A stretch of DNA of 11,948 bases from JAZLGI01 sp045616225 (GTDB lineage Bacteria; Spirochaetota; Spirochaetia; Sphaerochaetales; Sphaerochaetaceae), in assembly GCA_045616225.1 (NCBI GenBank), contig JAZLGI010000087.1:1-11948 (forward strand). The letters run 5' to 3'. Positions 11,284 to 11,948 of the stretch are shown here, in pieces (the stretch's first letter is position 1; the number at the start of each line of letters is the position of its first letter). The notes beneath the pieces were generated by a model that made no database searches, had not been told where the DNA came from, and worked only from the letters and a program-made list of their open reading frames with translations. The position numbers and the translations under genes are program-made.

Positions 11284-11820
11284 TCAATAGTTTTCGCAGT
11301 TTACTTCAAAATAAGCCTGTGGGTGTGCGCATACAGGGCAAAGCTCAGGAGCTTTTTCGCCAACCATGATATGACCACAGTTTCTGCACTTCCAAACCTT
11401 TACAGAACTCTTTGCAAATACTTCCTTTGCTTCTACATTCTTAAGAAGTGCTCTGTATCTTTCTTCGTGATGCTTTTCAATTGCTGCAACACCGCGGAAC
11501 TTTGCTGCAAGTTCTTTGAATCCTTCTTTTTCTGCTGTTACAGCAAAACCTTCATACATATCTGTCCATTCAAAGTTTTCACCGTCTGCGGCAGCCTTGA
11601 GGTTTTCTGCAGTATCGCCAATTCCGCCAAGTTCCTTAAACCAAAGCTTTGCGTGTTCTTTTTCGTTATCTGCTGTTTCAAGGAAAAGAGCTGCAATCTG
11701 CTCATATCCTTCTTTCTTAGCCTTTGAAGCAAAGTATGTATATTTGTTTCTAGCCTGTGATTCCCCTGCAAAAGCTGCCTCAAGATTCTTTTCTGTTTTT
11801 GTTCCTGCGTACCTGCTCAT
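11284..11820 (-). CDS. rbr: Rubrerythrin
   Basis: 178 residues. Di-iron four-helix domain with the ligands in standard positions: Glu20 (AGESQA), Glu53 and His56 (ETADNEKEH), Glu97, Glu115 and His118 (IEKHHEE). The C-terminal rubredoxin-like domain has Cys145, Cys148 (CRNCGH), Cys161 and Cys164 (CPVCAH). It reduces hydrogen peroxide in the cytoplasm of anaerobes with electrons from rubredoxin-like donors. The superoxide reductase just upstream (24-bp gap, no terminator) makes peroxide that rubrerythrin then removes, so the two are probably co-transcribed. The terminator follows at 11222-11260. Confidence 0.97.
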   Translation of the reverse strand: MSRYAGTKTEKNLEAAFAGESQARNKYTYFASKAKKEGYEQIAALFLETADNEKEHAKLWFKELGGIGDTAENLKAAADGENFEWTDMYEGFAVTAEKEGFKELAAKFRGVAAIEKHHEERYRALLKNVEAKEVFAKSSVKVWKCRNCGHIMVGEKAPELCPVCAHPQAYFEVNCENY

Positions 11821-11844
11821 AAATAATACCTGAATCCTTTCGTT

Positions 11845-11948
11845 TTACGATTTTAATTTCATCCATAGCCCATGGATATTGCAGTAGGCATAAGCTGCAA
11901 TAAATTCGTCCTTTTCACAAAGACAGAAGGTTGCTTTTGGCATACATC
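11845..11948 (-). CDS. Superoxide reductase (desulfoferrodoxin/neelaredoxin), C-terminal part
   Basis: Only the last 34 residues are in the window: PKATFCLCEKDEF, then AAYAYCNIHGLWMKLKS and TAA (11847-11845). YCNIHGLW is the highly conserved end of superoxide reductases, where the Cys and His bind the catalytic iron together with His residues further upstream (outside the window). The enzyme reduces superoxide to hydrogen peroxide without releasing oxygen. Whether the N-terminal desulforedoxin domain is present cannot be seen. Confidence 0.85.
   Translation of the reverse strand, partial: CMPKATFCLCEKDEFIAAYAYCNIHGLWMKLKS

Noticed and set aside
11260..11727. 155-residue plus-strand Cys/Phe-rich frame
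   Set aside because: Antisense of rubrerythrin; Phe/Cys-rich composition is the usual mirror of Lys/Glu/Ala-rich coding sequence.

Overview
The window looks like a chromosomal segment of a host-associated Treponema or close spirochaete. It is moderately AT-rich. It carries a 931-residue lipoprotein whose signal peptide ends STFVAC, an ApbE lipoprotein, and a superoxide reductase next to a rubrerythrin, a mix familiar from treponemes. The genus is an inference from protein style; no rRNA or other marker gene is present.

Left part (1 to about 2950): an accessory, decayed stretch. Its core is three copies of a cassette of about 345 to 360 bp (1-345, 621-977, 1226-1570). On the minus strand each encodes a 28-32 residue hydrophobic peptide resembling the Firmicutes holin-like / TxpA type I toxins, with a strong ribosome binding site. 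Facing each gene on the plus strand is a conserved promoter (TTGAC, 17 bp, TAAATT). It would drive an antisense RNA of about 100 nt ending at an intrinsic terminator whose arms overlap the toxin stop codon. The terminator arms and the 5'/3' ends of the toxin mRNA show compensatory changes between copies. I read this as a three-member type I toxin-antitoxin family. Around it lie broken genes (a small membrane protein, a GNAT acetyltransferase tail, a 5'-truncated AlbA/HATPase_c_4-type regulator) and a 194 bp inverted-repeat element with internal 41 bp repeats.

Middle (3015-7230), minus strand: a large exported lipoprotein with Gly-Gly-Thr beta-helix-like repeats, then a MsmX/UgpC-type sugar ABC transporter ATPase, each with its own upstream region and terminator.

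Right part (7248-11178), minus strand: a tightly packed operon reading apbE, NusG-domain-II protein, Gx-family membrane protein, ecfA, ecfT, ecfA, with overlaps or gaps of at most 6 bp. The set suggests uptake of a substrate through an ECF module linked to flavin attachment on exported proteins, resembling the flavinylation and extracellular electron transfer loci of Gram-positive bacteria. The last genes (11284-11948) are rubrerythrin and the C-terminus of a superoxide reductase, an oxygen-defence pair.
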